Origin: JADJWR01 sp963847675
GTDB taxonomy: Bacteria > Pseudomonadota > Gammaproteobacteria > Burkholderiales > Burkholderiaceae_F
Direction of reading: 5' to 3'
Length of the DNA: 64,000 nucleotides
Assembly: GCA_963847675.1 (NCBI GenBank)
Contig: CAWKAP010000006.1
Span: 360,889-424,888, forward strand
A model generated the notes under the pieces. It had not been told where the DNA came from. It was given only the letters and a program-made list of their open reading frames with translations, and ran no database searches. The position numbers and the translations under genes are program-made. Shown in pieces: positions 1 to 8,798 of this stretch; within the stretch, counting starts at the first letter, position 1, and each line of letters begins with the position of its first letter.

Positions 1-42
1 AGCCTTGCCCTTGTAGGCTTCGACGTTCGCAGGAGCCTTCAA

Positions 43-1341
43 GTGGACAGTTTCCCTTTCTGGGCGCAGGTTCTCGCGCTCGTCATTCTTCTCCTGTTTT
101 CGGCCTTCTTCTCGATCGCCGAGACCGCCATGATGGCGCTGAACCGGCTGCGCCTTCGCCATCTTGTGCGCGAGGGTAGCCGCGCCGCCCGCTTGGCGGA
201 AGCCCTGCTGGGCCGCACCGACCGTCTGCTCGGCGTGATCCTGCTCGGCAACAATCTTGTCAACAACGTTCTGGCCACGCTGGTCACCGCGCTTGCCATT
301 TACTATTTTGGCCAGAGCGAATGGGTACTGGCCGTCGCCGCGGGCTCGCTCACCTTCGCCATCCTCGTATTCGCAGAGATCACGCCGAAAGTCATCGGCG
401 CGACGTACCCAGAACGGATTGCCCTGCCAGCGAGCTTCGTGCTGGCGGCGCTCCTGAAGCTGGCCACGCCCTTCGTCTGGTTCGTCAATCTGTTCGTCAG
501 CGCGGTGCTGTGGGCCCTGCGCATCCCCCGCCGAGACAGCGCCGATGCGACGCAACTCACTCCGCAGGAACTCCGCACGATCGTCCTTGAAGGCGGCAAT
601 TTCATTCCGTCAAAGCACCGCAGCATTCTTCTGAACCTGTTCGACCTCGAGCAGTTGACGGTGGACGACGTCATGACGCCGCGTGCCAGGATCGAAGCGC
701 TGGATGTTTCGCAGCCACCCGAGGCGATCGGACGGCAGCTGATGACCTGCTACCACAACAAACTGCCGGTGTGCGATGGCGACATCGCTCGCATGCTCGG
801 CGTTCTGCACGTGCGCAAGTTGCTGCCATTGCTTGGACAGCAGGCGTTGACGAGCGAGCAGGTCCGCGAACGAGTCGTGCCCACTTACTACATTCCCACA
901 GGTACGCCGCTGCTGCAGCAATTGCAGATGTTCCAGGACAACCGGCAGCGCGTGGGCATGGTGGTAGACGAGTACGGGGACGTCCGAGGGCTTGTGACGC
1001 TGGAGGACATCATCGAGGAGATCGTCGGCGAATTCACAACACAGGCACCGGGGTTGGGCACAGCCACGCTGCAGTGGGCAGAAGACGGTCAGGTTGTCGT
1101 TGACGGCAGCGTGTCGCTGCGCAAGCTGAATCGCCGCCTGCGAGTGGCATTTCCGAGCCATGGTCCGCGCACACTCAACGGACTCCTTCTTGAACACCTG
1201 CAGGAGATCCCCGACGGGGCATGCTGCATTCGGTTCGATGACTGTGTAGTGGAAATCATTCAGACCGACGAGCAGGCGGTTCGCAGTGCACGCCTGATTC
1301 GCGCCCACAGGGATGAGGATGGTTTACGTGGGAAGGATTAG
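43..1341 (+). CDS. HlyC/CorC family transporter (DUF21-CBS-CorC_HlyC)
   Basis: A 432-residue inner-membrane protein with the three-part layout of the HlyC/CorC (CNNM-like) family. About four hydrophobic segments form a DUF21 domain over residues 1-175, a CBS pair follows at roughly 200-330, and a CorC_HlyC domain closes the protein (from about 345). The family is linked to magnesium/cobalt efflux and divalent-cation homeostasis; the ion cannot be read from sequence. The GTG start at 43 has an AGGAG seven bases upstream and gives the usual family N-terminus. The frame is open to the left window edge, so a longer start outside the window is possible but not needed. It lies 178 bp before the pil operon and is probably a separate unit. 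Confidence 0.85.
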   Translation: MDSFPFWAQVLALVILLLFSAFFSIAETAMMALNRLRLRHLVREGSRAARLAEALLGRTDRLLGVILLGNNLVNNVLATLVTALAIYYFGQSEWVLAVAAGSLTFAILVFAEITPKVIGATYPERIALPASFVLAALLKLATPFVWFVNLFVSAVLWALRIPRRDSADATQLTPQELRTIVLEGGNFIPSKHRSILLNLFDLEQLTVDDVMTPRARIEALDVSQPPEAIGRQLMTCYHNKLPVCDGDIARMLGVLHVRKLLPLLGQQALTSEQVRERVVPTYYIPTGTPLLQQLQMFQDNRQRVGMVVDEYGDVRGLVTLEDIIEEIVGEFTTQAPGLGTATLQWAEDGQVVVDGSVSLRKLNRRLRVAFPSHGPRTLNGLLLEHLQEIPDGACCIRFDDCVVEIIQTDEQAVRSARLIRAHRDEDGLRGKD

Positions 1342-1519
1342 TCCGTTTCAACTGTCATGATTGCGCCGGCGCCGCTTTACAAAGCCGTGAGGGATGGGCA
1401 CTATTTTCCCGCTTCGTGGGCCCTTACTAGCGCTGGCATGAAGATCCCTTGCCGGGATCGCAGTCGGCGGGCGCAAAGCACTTGAACGTCGAGCGGTTGA
1501 GCAACCCTGCAGGTCGAAC

Positions 1520-3262
1520 GTGTCTGCTGTCAGTCAGAACCCTGTTGTAGCCGCCAGTTCGCTGACCGGGCTGGCGCGCGCGCTGGTGCAGCAAGGGAAG
1601 TTGCGTCCTGACCGCGCCGAATCCCTGGCGCGCAGGGCGGCGCAGTCGAGCACGCTGTTCATCGACGAACTGGTCGGCGCGGCCGAGGCGACCGGCCTGA
1701 AGGCGGGCGAGATCGCGCGCTTCGCGGCCGAGACCTTCGGCCATCCGCTCCTGGATCTCAACGCGATCGACGCGGACCAGCTGCCCGGCGACGTCATCGA
1801 CAAAAAGCTGGTCGGCGCCCTCCGTGTGCTCGGCATTCGCAAGCGAGGCAACCGCCTGGCCGTCGCGGTGTCCGATCCGACCAACGTTCAGGCGCTGGAC
1901 CAGGTCAAGTTTCAGACCCAGTTGGCACTGGAAATCGTCGTCGTCGAGCATGACAAGCTTCTCAAGCTGATCGAGGCCTCGGTCCAGACCGCTGGCAAGG
2001 CGCTTGAGAAGTTCGTTGGCGACGAGATCGACTTCGGCGAACTGCTTACGGAAGTTCCGGACAGCGCCGCGCAGGACGATTCGACCATCGACATTGACGA
2101 TGCGCCGGTCGTACGGTTCCTGCAGAAGCTGCTGCTTGACGCGATCGGTGACGGCGCTTCGGACATTCACTTTGAGCCTTACGAAAAGTTCTATCGGGTC
2201 CGCTTCAGGGTCGACGGCATCTTGCGCGAGGTCACACAGCCACCGCTCGCCATCAAGGAGCGCCTCGTTACACGCATCAAGGTGCTTTCCAAGCTCGACA
2301 TCGCCGAGAAGCGCGTGCCGCAGGACGGCCGCATGAAGTTGGCGCTCAGCGCGCAACGCGCCATCGACTTCCGTGTCAGCACCTTGCCGACGCTGTTCGG
2401 TGAAAAGGTGGTGATGCGGATTCTCGATCCGAGCCAGGCCAAGATGGGCATCGACGCTCTTGGATATGAGCCCGAGCAGAAGGCGGTTCTCGTCGACGCC
2501 ATCCGGCGCCCATACGGGATGGTGCTGGTCACGGGCCCCACAGGAAGCGGCAAGACGGTGTCTCTGTACACGTGTCTGAACATCTTGAATCAGCCGGGCG
2601 TGAACATCTCGACCGCTGAAGACCCCGCGGAGATTCAGATCGCCGGCATCAACCAGGTCAACGTCAACGAGAAGGCCGGCCTGACCTTCGCAAACTCAAT
2701 GCGCTCGTTCCTTCGGCAGGATCCCGACATCATCATGGTCGGCGAGATTCGCGACCTTGAAACTGCCGACATCGCGGTCAAGGCGGCGCAGACCGGCCAC
2801 ATGGTCATGTCGACGCTGCATACCAACAACGCGCCGTCGACGCTGACGCGCCTCGCCAACATGGGCGTGCCGCCATTCAATATCGCCTCGTCCGTGATTC
2901 TGATCACCGCGCAGCGGCTTGCGCGCCGGCTGTGCACCTGCAAGGAGCCGGCGGACTTCGGCGAAGACGCGCTGCTCGCCGCGGGGTTCACGCGTGGCGC
3001 CCTCGACGGATCCTGGGTCCCATACAAGGCCGTCGGCTGCGACCGCTGCAAAGGTTCGGGCTACAAGGGACGCGTCGGCATCTACGAGGTAATGCCGGTC
3101 ACCGAAGCCATTCAGAACATCATCCTCAAGGGCGGCAGTTCGATCGAGATCGCACAGCAGGCGCAGCGCGAGGGCGTGAGTAACCTGCGCCAGTCTGGCC
3201 TGCTCAAGGTGAAGCAGGGCATGACCTCTCTTGAAGAAGTGCTCGGATGCACCAATGAGTAA
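1520..3262 (+). CDS. pilB: Type IV pilus assembly ATPase PilB
   Basis: The hexameric cytoplasmic ATPase that powers pilin polymerisation (580 residues, normal length). An N-terminal MshEN/T2SSE-N domain covers about 1-160. The ATPase core has Walker A GPTGSGKT near residue 339, Walker B with IIMVGEIRD near 404, and an Asp/His box STLHTNNAPS near 431. A C-terminal zinc-binding region shows CTC near 472 and CDRC further on. The GTG start has a weak AGGT upstream. It is followed by pilC and pilD on the same strand, the classical pilBCD order. No major pilin gene is present in the window. PilB rather than a GspE secretion ATPase is favoured by the pilC/pilD neighbours. Confidence 0.95.
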   Translation: MSAVSQNPVVAASSLTGLARALVQQGKLRPDRAESLARRAAQSSTLFIDELVGAAEATGLKAGEIARFAAETFGHPLLDLNAIDADQLPGDVIDKKLVGALRVLGIRKRGNRLAVAVSDPTNVQALDQVKFQTQLALEIVVVEHDKLLKLIEASVQTAGKALEKFVGDEIDFGELLTEVPDSAAQDDSTIDIDDAPVVRFLQKLLLDAIGDGASDIHFEPYEKFYRVRFRVDGILREVTQPPLAIKERLVTRIKVLSKLDIAEKRVPQDGRMKLALSAQRAIDFRVSTLPTLFGEKVVMRILDPSQAKMGIDALGYEPEQKAVLVDAIRRPYGMVLVTGPTGSGKTVSLYTCLNILNQPGVNISTAEDPAEIQIAGINQVNVNEKAGLTFANSMRSFLRQDPDIIMVGEIRDLETADIAVKAAQTGHMVMSTLHTNNAPSTLTRLANMGVPPFNIASSVILITAQRLARRLCTCKEPADFGEDALLAAGFTRGALDGSWVPYKAVGCDRCKGSGYKGRVGIYEVMPVTEAIQNIILKGGSSIEIAQQAQREGVSNLRQSGLLKVKQGMTSLEEVLGCTNE

Positions 3263-3303
3263 CTCTCCGAAGTACATTCCCCAAAGTACGGGCTGAACAG
3301 TTC

Positions 3304-4536
3304 ATGGCAACAGGCGCAGTGGCCAAGCCCCGGGCAGCAGCAGTACAGGAAGCGCTGTTTGTCTGGGAGGGGAGGGACAAGACCGGCAAGATCGTGCGTG
3401 GCGAGATGCGCGCGGGTGGTGAGTCGGCCGTGGCGGCCGCGCTTCGCCGCCGCGGCATTTCCAAACCGAAGATCAAGAAGCAGGTCTTTTCTCGCGGCAA
3501 GAAGATCACGGAGAAGGATCTGACGCTGTTCACGCGCCAGCTGTCCACGATGCTGCGCGCCGGTGTGCCGCTGATGCAGAGCTTTGAAATCATCGCCCGC
3601 GGTCATTCCAACCCCTCCATGGGGCGCCTGCTGAGCGAGATCCGCGCCGACGTCGAGACCGGCACCAGTCTGAGCCAGGCCTTTCGCCAGTACCCGGTCT
3701 ACTTCGACCCGCTGTTCTGCAATCTGGTTGCCGCGGGCGAGCAGGCGGGCATTCTTGAAACCCTGCTCGACCGACTGGCCACGTACAAGGAGAAGACGCT
3801 TGCGCTCAAGGGCAAGATCAAGAAAGCGCTCTTCTACCCCGTGATGGTCATCCTGGTCGCCGTGCTGATCACTGCGATCATCATGTATTTCGTGATTCCT
3901 TCCTTCAAGCAGGTCTTCACGAGCTTCGGGGCGGACCTTCCCTACCCGACCCTTGTCGTCATCGCAATGTCCGACTTCGTCGTCGGGAACTGGTATTGGA
4001 TGCTGTTTGGCTCCCTCGGCGCCCTGTATTTCGCATACCAAGCCTGGCGCCGATCGCCGTCGTTCCAGCGCTTGGTCGACCGCTACCTCCTGAAGATTCC
4101 GGTCGTCGGAGAAATGCTGCAGAAGGCATCGGTCGCGCGATGGGCGCGCACGCTGTCGACAACCTTTGCCGCCGGCGTACCGCTCGTCGAGGCCCTCGAC
4201 TCGGTCGGCCCAGCCGCCGGCAATGCCGTGTACAAGGACGCCACCAAGCAGGTCCAGGCGGAGGTCAATGTCGGCACCAGCCTTGCGCAGTCGATGCAGG
4301 GCACCGGCGTCTTCCCCACGATGGCGGTGCAGATGACCGGCATCGGTGAGGAGTCCGGCGCACTCGATTCGATGCTGTCGAAAGTTGCCGATTACTATGA
4401 ACGGGAAGTCGACGAGACCGTCGACGCGCTGGCCAGCCTCATCGAACCGGTCATCATGGTCGTGCTGGGCGTGATAATCGGCGGCATCGTGGTGGCCATT
4501 TACTTGCCGATCTTCAAGCTCGGACAGGTTGTCTGA
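3304..4536 (+). CDS. pilC: Type IV pilus inner-membrane platform protein PilC
   Basis: The polytopic platform protein of the type IV pilus machine (410 residues), which couples PilB to pilin extraction. It has two T2SSF repeats, one centred near residues 75-195 and one near 275-395. Each ends in a hydrophobic segment, around 180-200, 225-245 and 380-400. The FTRQLSTMLRAGVPL motif near 78 and its partner in the second repeat are typical. It starts with ATG 41 bp after pilB and is followed by pilD, so the three genes are probably co-transcribed. Confidence 0.95.
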   Translation: MATGAVAKPRAAAVQEALFVWEGRDKTGKIVRGEMRAGGESAVAAALRRRGISKPKIKKQVFSRGKKITEKDLTLFTRQLSTMLRAGVPLMQSFEIIARGHSNPSMGRLLSEIRADVETGTSLSQAFRQYPVYFDPLFCNLVAAGEQAGILETLLDRLATYKEKTLALKGKIKKALFYPVMVILVAVLITAIIMYFVIPSFKQVFTSFGADLPYPTLVVIAMSDFVVGNWYWMLFGSLGALYFAYQAWRRSPSFQRLVDRYLLKIPVVGEMLQKASVARWARTLSTTFAAGVPLVEALDSVGPAAGNAVYKDATKQVQAEVNVGTSLAQSMQGTGVFPTMAVQMTGIGEESGALDSMLSKVADYYEREVDETVDALASLIEPVIMVVLGVIIGGIVVAIYLPIFKLGQVV

Positions 4537-4594
4537 TCGGACGATCCTTGCCGGGCAGCGCTGACCGCGCCCCGTCGCTGGCGGAAGAAAAGGC

Positions 4595-5431
4595 TTGACA
4601 CCCGATCTCGTTTTCGCTGTCTGCGCCGGTGCCTTTGGCCTGGTCATCGGCTCATTCCTGAACGTCGTCATCTACCGCCTGCCGATCATCATGCAGGCTG
4701 AGTGGCAGGCGCAGTGTGTGGAACTCGCTGGAGGCGAGCCCGACACGCAGCCCCGCTTCAACCTCCTGGTCCCCGGATCGCACTGCCCTGCCTGCAAGAC
4801 GCCGCTGCGTATCCGCGACAACGTTCCGCTGGTCTCCTACTTCGCCCGGCGTGGCAGGTGTGCCCACTGTGGCGCCGCCATTTCCTTGCGCTATCCGATC
4901 GTTGAGGCCCTGACTGCGGCGCTCTCCGTATGGGTGGCCTGGCGCTTCGGATTCAGTCTGGCCGGGCTGGCCGCACTTGGATTCACGTTCGTCCTGATCG
5001 CCCTCACCTTCATCGACGCCGATACCACCCTGCTGCCAGACAGCCTCACCCTGCCGCTCGTCTGGGCAGGTCTGCTGCTGAATGTGAACGGCACATTCGT
5101 CCCGGTTCAAGAGGCCGTCCTCGGCGCGGCGGCTGGCTACCTTGTCCTGTGGTCGATTTACTGGCTGTTCAAGCTGGCCACGGGCAAGGAAGGGATGGGT
5201 TACGGCGACTTCAAGTTGCTCGCTGCCCTCGGCGCCTGGTTCGGGTGGAAGATGCTGCTGCCGATCCTGCTGTTGTCGTCGGTCGTGGGCGCGATGGTTG
5301 GCGTCGTCCTGCTGATCCTGGCCCGTCGCGGCCGCGACATCCCAATCCCTTTTGGACCCTACCTGGCTGCCGCCGGTTTCATCGCACTCGTTTATGGAGA
5401 GGACATCGCGCGCCGCTTCATCCACTTCTGA
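4595..5431 (+). CDS. pilD: Prepilin leader peptidase/N-methyltransferase PilD
   Basis: A bifunctional membrane aspartyl protease that cleaves the leader of type IV prepilins and methylates the new N-terminus (278 residues). The zinc-binding cytoplasmic loop has both CxxC pairs (CPAC and CAHC, near residues 65-95). The two catalytic aspartates lie in the family motifs FIDADTTLLPD and GYGDFKLLAALGAW. About eight hydrophobic segments are visible. The start is taken as TTG at 4595, which gives the normal N-terminus directly before the first membrane helix; a GGAAG lies upstream. The 3' end overlaps the start of coaE, suggesting translational coupling. Confidence 0.93.
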   Translation: MTPDLVFAVCAGAFGLVIGSFLNVVIYRLPIIMQAEWQAQCVELAGGEPDTQPRFNLLVPGSHCPACKTPLRIRDNVPLVSYFARRGRCAHCGAAISLRYPIVEALTAALSVWVAWRFGFSLAGLAALGFTFVLIALTFIDADTTLLPDSLTLPLVWAGLLLNVNGTFVPVQEAVLGAAAGYLVLWSIYWLFKLATGKEGMGYGDFKLLAALGAWFGWKMLLPILLLSSVVGAMVGVVLLILARRGRDIPIPFGPYLAAAGFIALVYGEDIARRFIHF

Positions 5432-6059
5432 GCTGCAGGCGTTCGCCGTCGGCTTAACCGGCGGCATCGGCAGCGGCAAGACAGCAGTGGCCGAAATGTT
5501 CGCGACGCTTGGCGCTGCGATCATCGACAGCGACGCGATCGCCCATTCATTGACTGCCGCAGAAGGTCCAGCCATAGGTCCAATCGCGCGGGAGTTCGGA
5601 GACGAGTACATCGGTGCAGAAGGCGCGCTTGATCGGCGCAAGATGCGTGAACGAGTCTTCCGCGATCGGTCCGCGAAGGCGCGGCTCGAAGCCATCCTGC
5701 ACCCGCTGATCCGCGAACAGGCATCCAAGCAGGCCAGGGCAGCGATCGGCCGTGCGCCGTTTGTCCTCTTCGTCGTGCCGCTTCTGGTCGAAAGCCGCGC
5801 CGCACGCGACCGGATGGGAAGGCTGCTCGTCATCGACTGCTCGCAGGCGACGCAGGTAGTTCGCGTCTGCGCGCGGAGCGGGCTGGATGCGGCGCTGGTG
5901 CGTTCGATCATCGCGCAGCAGGCGTCGCGGAGCGAGCGGCTCGATGCGGCCGACGACGTCCTCGTCAACGAAGGGCCGCTCGACATGCTTCGCCCGCGCG
6001 TGCAAAGGCTGCACAGCCGGTACTGCGAGCTCGCACGCGAACGCGCTGGTTGCGTGTGA
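5394..6059 (+). CDS. coaE: Dephospho-CoA kinase
   Basis: Phosphorylates the 3'-hydroxyl of dephospho-CoA, the last step of coenzyme A synthesis. The P-loop GGIGSGKT lies near residue 22. The family continues with IIDSDAIAHSLT and a LID region with R-rich helices. With the ATG at 5394 the protein is 221 residues, slightly longer than the usual 200-206. The ATG lies inside the last codons of pilD (38-nt overlap); a longer in-frame start at 5352 would add 14 unlikely residues. The order pilD-coaE-zapD is common in beta- and gammaproteobacteria. Confidence 0.93.
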   Translation: MERTSRAASSTSELQAFAVGLTGGIGSGKTAVAEMFATLGAAIIDSDAIAHSLTAAEGPAIGPIAREFGDEYIGAEGALDRRKMRERVFRDRSAKARLEAILHPLIREQASKQARAAIGRAPFVLFVVPLLVESRAARDRMGRLLVIDCSQATQVVRVCARSGLDAALVRSIIAQQASRSERLDAADDVLVNEGPLDMLRPRVQRLHSRYCELARERAGCV

Positions 6060-6070
6060 TATTTTCCGAT

Positions 6071-6847
6071 ATGGTCAGCGATCGAGACGGCGTGATTCTC
6101 TACGAGTACCCTTTCACGGAGCGCGTTCGGTCGTTGCTGCGCCTCGAGGATCTCTTCGACAAGCTCGGATACTTTATCGAGCAGTCCCACCCCTACTGCC
6201 ATCATGCCGCGTTGATGGCGCTGTTCGAGATCCTCGACGTTACGTCGAGAACCGACTTGAAAGGCGACCTGATCCAGGAACTGGAGCGACAGCGACAGGC
6301 TCTGCAGGCGCTGCGCAGCAACCCGCAGGTTGCACAGGATGCGCTCGCCGATGTGCTGGCACGCATCGAGCAGTCGCAGCAGACACTGAACTCGTCGCCC
6401 GGAAAGGCCGGCCAGCATCTGCGCGATAACGAGTGGCTGACGAGCATCCGCAGCCGCGCCGGAATTCCCGGTGGCACGTGTGAATTCGATCTTCCTTCAT
6501 ATCACGCGTGGCTGATGCGTGACGAAGGGAGCCGCCGCGCAGGTCTCGTCGGCTGGGTCCAGCCGTTGAACAAGTTCAGCGCGGCGCTTGGCATCGTGTT
6601 GCGCCTGTTGCGGGAGAGCGCCCATCATTCGACGCAGATCGCGACCCAAGGCTCGTACCAGCAAGCCCTGCAAGGACGCAGCTACGCCATGCTGCAGGTG
6701 CGCGTGCGCGCGGATGCGGAGGCCATCCCGGAAATCAGCGCCAACCGTTACATGCTGTGGATCCGCTTCACGGCACCCGACGGCGACCTGAAGCCACGCC
6801 CGGTCGACCGCGATGTTGCCTTTGACCTTGCCCTCTGCGCGCTTTGA
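6071..6847 (+). CDS. zapD: Cell division protein ZapD (FtsZ-associated)
   Basis: A cytoplasmic FtsZ-bundling protein of the DUF1342 family that stabilises the Z ring. The N-terminal region ILYEYPFTERVRSLLRLEDL is the family hallmark, followed by an alpha-helical domain and a beta-rich part (about 150-255). The ATG at 6071 gives 258 residues. GTG at 6056 would overlap the coaE stop by four bases and TTG at 6050 is also open; neither has a clear ribosome-binding site, so the start is uncertain by up to seven codons. It follows coaE as in most relatives. No yacG gene follows it here, although one usually does. Confidence 0.9.
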   Translation: MVSDRDGVILYEYPFTERVRSLLRLEDLFDKLGYFIEQSHPYCHHAALMALFEILDVTSRTDLKGDLIQELERQRQALQALRSNPQVAQDALADVLARIEQSQQTLNSSPGKAGQHLRDNEWLTSIRSRAGIPGGTCEFDLPSYHAWLMRDEGSRRAGLVGWVQPLNKFSAALGIVLRLLRESAHHSTQIATQGSYQQALQGRSYAMLQVRVRADAEAIPEISANRYMLWIRFTAPDGDLKPRPVDRDVAFDLALCAL

Positions 6848-6892
6848 CGCCGCCGGAAAATTTCGTTTCGGTCCAAGCCGGGACACAAGAGA

Positions 6893-6931
6893 GGCCGTAG
6901 GCCGACGCAATAGGCGGGATTACCTACGGCC
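6893..6931. terminator. Inverted repeat between convergent zapD and Nudix genes
   Basis: A perfect 9-bp inverted repeat, GGCCGTAGG (6893-6901) and CCTACGGCC (6923-6931), with a 21-nt loop. It lies between the convergent ends of zapD and the Nudix gene. There is no T tract on either strand, so a classical intrinsic terminator is uncertain. The loop contains GGCGGGATTACC, which resembles the dispersed REP-like GGCGGGATTA elements of many betaproteobacteria. Confidence 0.4.
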
Positions 6932-6978
6932 CGCGGCCGCAGTCAATCCTGGCACAGGGCGCTGCCACCCAATACGGT

Positions 6979-7890
6979 TCACCAGCGCAGGTCGACCCAT
7001 ACGCCTTGTCCGTGCTCCCCTCCCAGACTCGCCATCGTTTCCGTCACAGGCTCGGCAGGAAAGTAGGCGGGCAAAGCGGCCGGTTGCTCACGCAGCCGCT
7101 CACCCAGGCGGGATGATCTGACCACGATGAAGTCAAAACCGCGGCCCGCGGCGAGACGCGCGTCATGCTCCGAGTCGACCCAGGCACCATTCCAGGCACC
7201 GGCCATGGCAGGCGTTTCGCCGATGACGCGGTTGTCGAAAACCACTCCGCTCGCTCCCGCTGCCTGCCGTGCACCAGGGCCCGAAGCCAGAAAAATCGAG
7301 CCATGGCTTCCCGATCGATGACGGAGTCGGGAGAACATCTGCTCAGAGCGGAGATGCCCGGCCAGCCAGTTGGCTTGCACAATGACCAGTTGCGGCGTGG
7401 TGCCTGCCACGGGCCAAGGAGCGGAGGCAGATTTCGTCGCAGACGTCACATCCGGCGCAGTAACGACGATGGCCGTTCGCGGCAGCAGGAGCCAGCGCAG
7501 GGCTGGCACGGCGGCCGGTAGCAGGGGTTGTGGAAGCTCCCCGGCAGGGTCAACGAACCGCAGGCGTTGCCCCTCACGCGCATGCGGCTCCCCTCTCCAG
7601 TCGCGGACCCGACGGAACTGCAATTCGACGTAAGCATGCGGATAGTCGAACTCGAAGGTCACCCATGGCGTGGACGGCCCGATGTCGATGCCAAGCTCTT
7701 CGTGGAGTTCTCTCGAAAGGGCCTCGGCAACCGGTTCCCCCGGCTCGATTTTTCCCCCTGGAAACTCCCAGTAGCCGGCAAAAGGCTTGCCTGCAGGGCG
7801 GTCGGCGAGCAGTACGAAGCCATCGCCGCGCAACAGAACTCCGACCGCAACTCGAGTGACCCTGCGTGACGGCTGCGCAGCCGGAATCAT
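6979..7890 (-). CDS. Nudix hydrolase fused to thiamine-phosphate-synthase-like domain
   Basis: A 303-residue two-domain protein. Residues 1-130 are a MutT-type Nudix domain. Its box runs from GGKIEPGEP to RELHEELGI near residues 45-67, with the metal-binding glutamates intact, and would hydrolyse oxidised (d)NTPs such as 8-oxo-dGTP. The C-terminal half resembles thiamine-phosphate synthase/TenI in outline (LVIVQANWL, then LASGPGARQAAGASGVVFDNR), but the usual phosphate- and substrate-binding motifs are not recognisable, so this part is probably not a working ThiE. The fusion is common in beta- and gammaproteobacteria. Its ATG overlaps the stop of the DUF815 gene by four bases, so the pair is coupled. 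Confidence 0.85.
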   Translation of the reverse strand: MIPAAQPSRRVTRVAVGVLLRGDGFVLLADRPAGKPFAGYWEFPGGKIEPGEPVAEALSRELHEELGIDIGPSTPWVTFEFDYPHAYVELQFRRVRDWRGEPHAREGQRLRFVDPAGELPQPLLPAAVPALRWLLLPRTAIVVTAPDVTSATKSASAPWPVAGTTPQLVIVQANWLAGHLRSEQMFSRLRHRSGSHGSIFLASGPGARQAAGASGVVFDNRVIGETPAMAGAWNGAWVDSEHDARLAAGRGFDFIVVRSSRLGERLREQPAALPAYFPAEPVTETMASLGGEHGQGVWVDLRW

Positions 7891-8780
7891 CGCTGGCTGC
7901 TGCCGATACCGAGCCGACCTGCGAAATCACGCGCGAACTGCAGCGCGACGCGTCCTGATCGCGATCCGCGCTGAAGGGCAAACTGCAACGCTTCCGGGCG
8001 CGCCGCCTCGATCTGAGCCGGGTCGGCGCCGAAGCGGCCGAGCCAGTGGGCCACGATGTCGAGATAGTCGTCCTGGCGAAAGGGGTAGAAGGACAGCCAT
8101 AGCCCGAAGCGCTCCGAGAGCGATATCTTCTCCTCGACCGTCTCGCCAGGATGGATCTCGCCGTCGTCCTGATACTTCGCATCGAGGTTCTCGCGCATGT
8201 ACTCTGGCATCAGATGGCGACGGTTCGAAGTGGCGTAGATGAGCAGATTTTCGCTCGGTGCCGCCACCGAACCATCGAGGGCTGCCTTCAGCGCCTTGTA
8301 CGACGATTCACCTTCCTCGAACGAGAGGTCGTCGCAGAAGAGAATGAACCGCTCTGACCGGGCCGCCACGAGCGCAACGATGTCAGGAAGATCGGTGAGA
8401 TCGTTCTTGTCGACTTCGATCAGTCGCAGACCATCAGCGTGGAAACGGGCGAGGCAGGCACGGATAAGCGACGACTTGCCTGTTCCGCGGGCTCCGGTCA
8501 GCAGCACGTTGTTTGCCGGATAGCCGCGCACGAACTGCTCTGTGTTGCGCAGGATTGCCTGCCGCTGCTCGTCGATGTGCTGCAGATCCTCGGGATCGAT
8601 GCGCGCGACTCGCCGCACAGGATCAAGATGGCCGCTCGCACCACCGAGATAGTGCCGCTTGCGCCACCGAAATGCAGGAGCGGTCCAGTCCACTTCCCGG
8701 CGCGGCGGAAGCAGAGGATCCAGCCTGGCCAGCAGCGCCTGCAACGCGGCTGCGAGGTCGCTGTTTCCGGCGGTGGCCAT
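7887..8780 (-). CDS. DUF815-family P-loop ATPase
   Basis: A 297-residue cytoplasmic AAA-like ATPase of the DUF815 (COG2607) family, whose substrate is not known. Walker A GARGTGKSS lies near residue 95, a Walker B-like FILFCDDLSFEE near 145, and a sensor-like IYATSNRRHLMPE near 180. The family is conserved in betaproteobacteria beside mutT and argJ, as here. It is upstream of and coupled to the Nudix gene. A role in protein or DNA remodelling would be a guess. Confidence 0.85.
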   Translation of the reverse strand: MATAGNSDLAAALQALLARLDPLLPPRREVDWTAPAFRWRKRHYLGGASGHLDPVRRVARIDPEDLQHIDEQRQAILRNTEQFVRGYPANNVLLTGARGTGKSSLIRACLARFHADGLRLIEVDKNDLTDLPDIVALVAARSERFILFCDDLSFEEGESSYKALKAALDGSVAAPSENLLIYATSNRRHLMPEYMRENLDAKYQDDGEIHPGETVEEKISLSERFGLWLSFYPFRQDDYLDIVAHWLGRFGADPAQIEAARPEALQFALQRGSRSGRVALQFARDFAGRLGIGSSQR

Positions 8781-8798
8781 GGCTGCGTCTGCGCTTGA

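Noticed and set aside
1435..1454. A possible sigma-54 promoter before pilB (TGGCAT...TTGC)
   Set aside because: The distance between GG and GC is 14 bases, whereas sigma-54 sites need 10.
5352..5393. A longer start for coaE
   Set aside because: The 14 extra residues are a shadow of pilD coding sequence. The ATG at 5394 puts the P-loop closer to its usual place.
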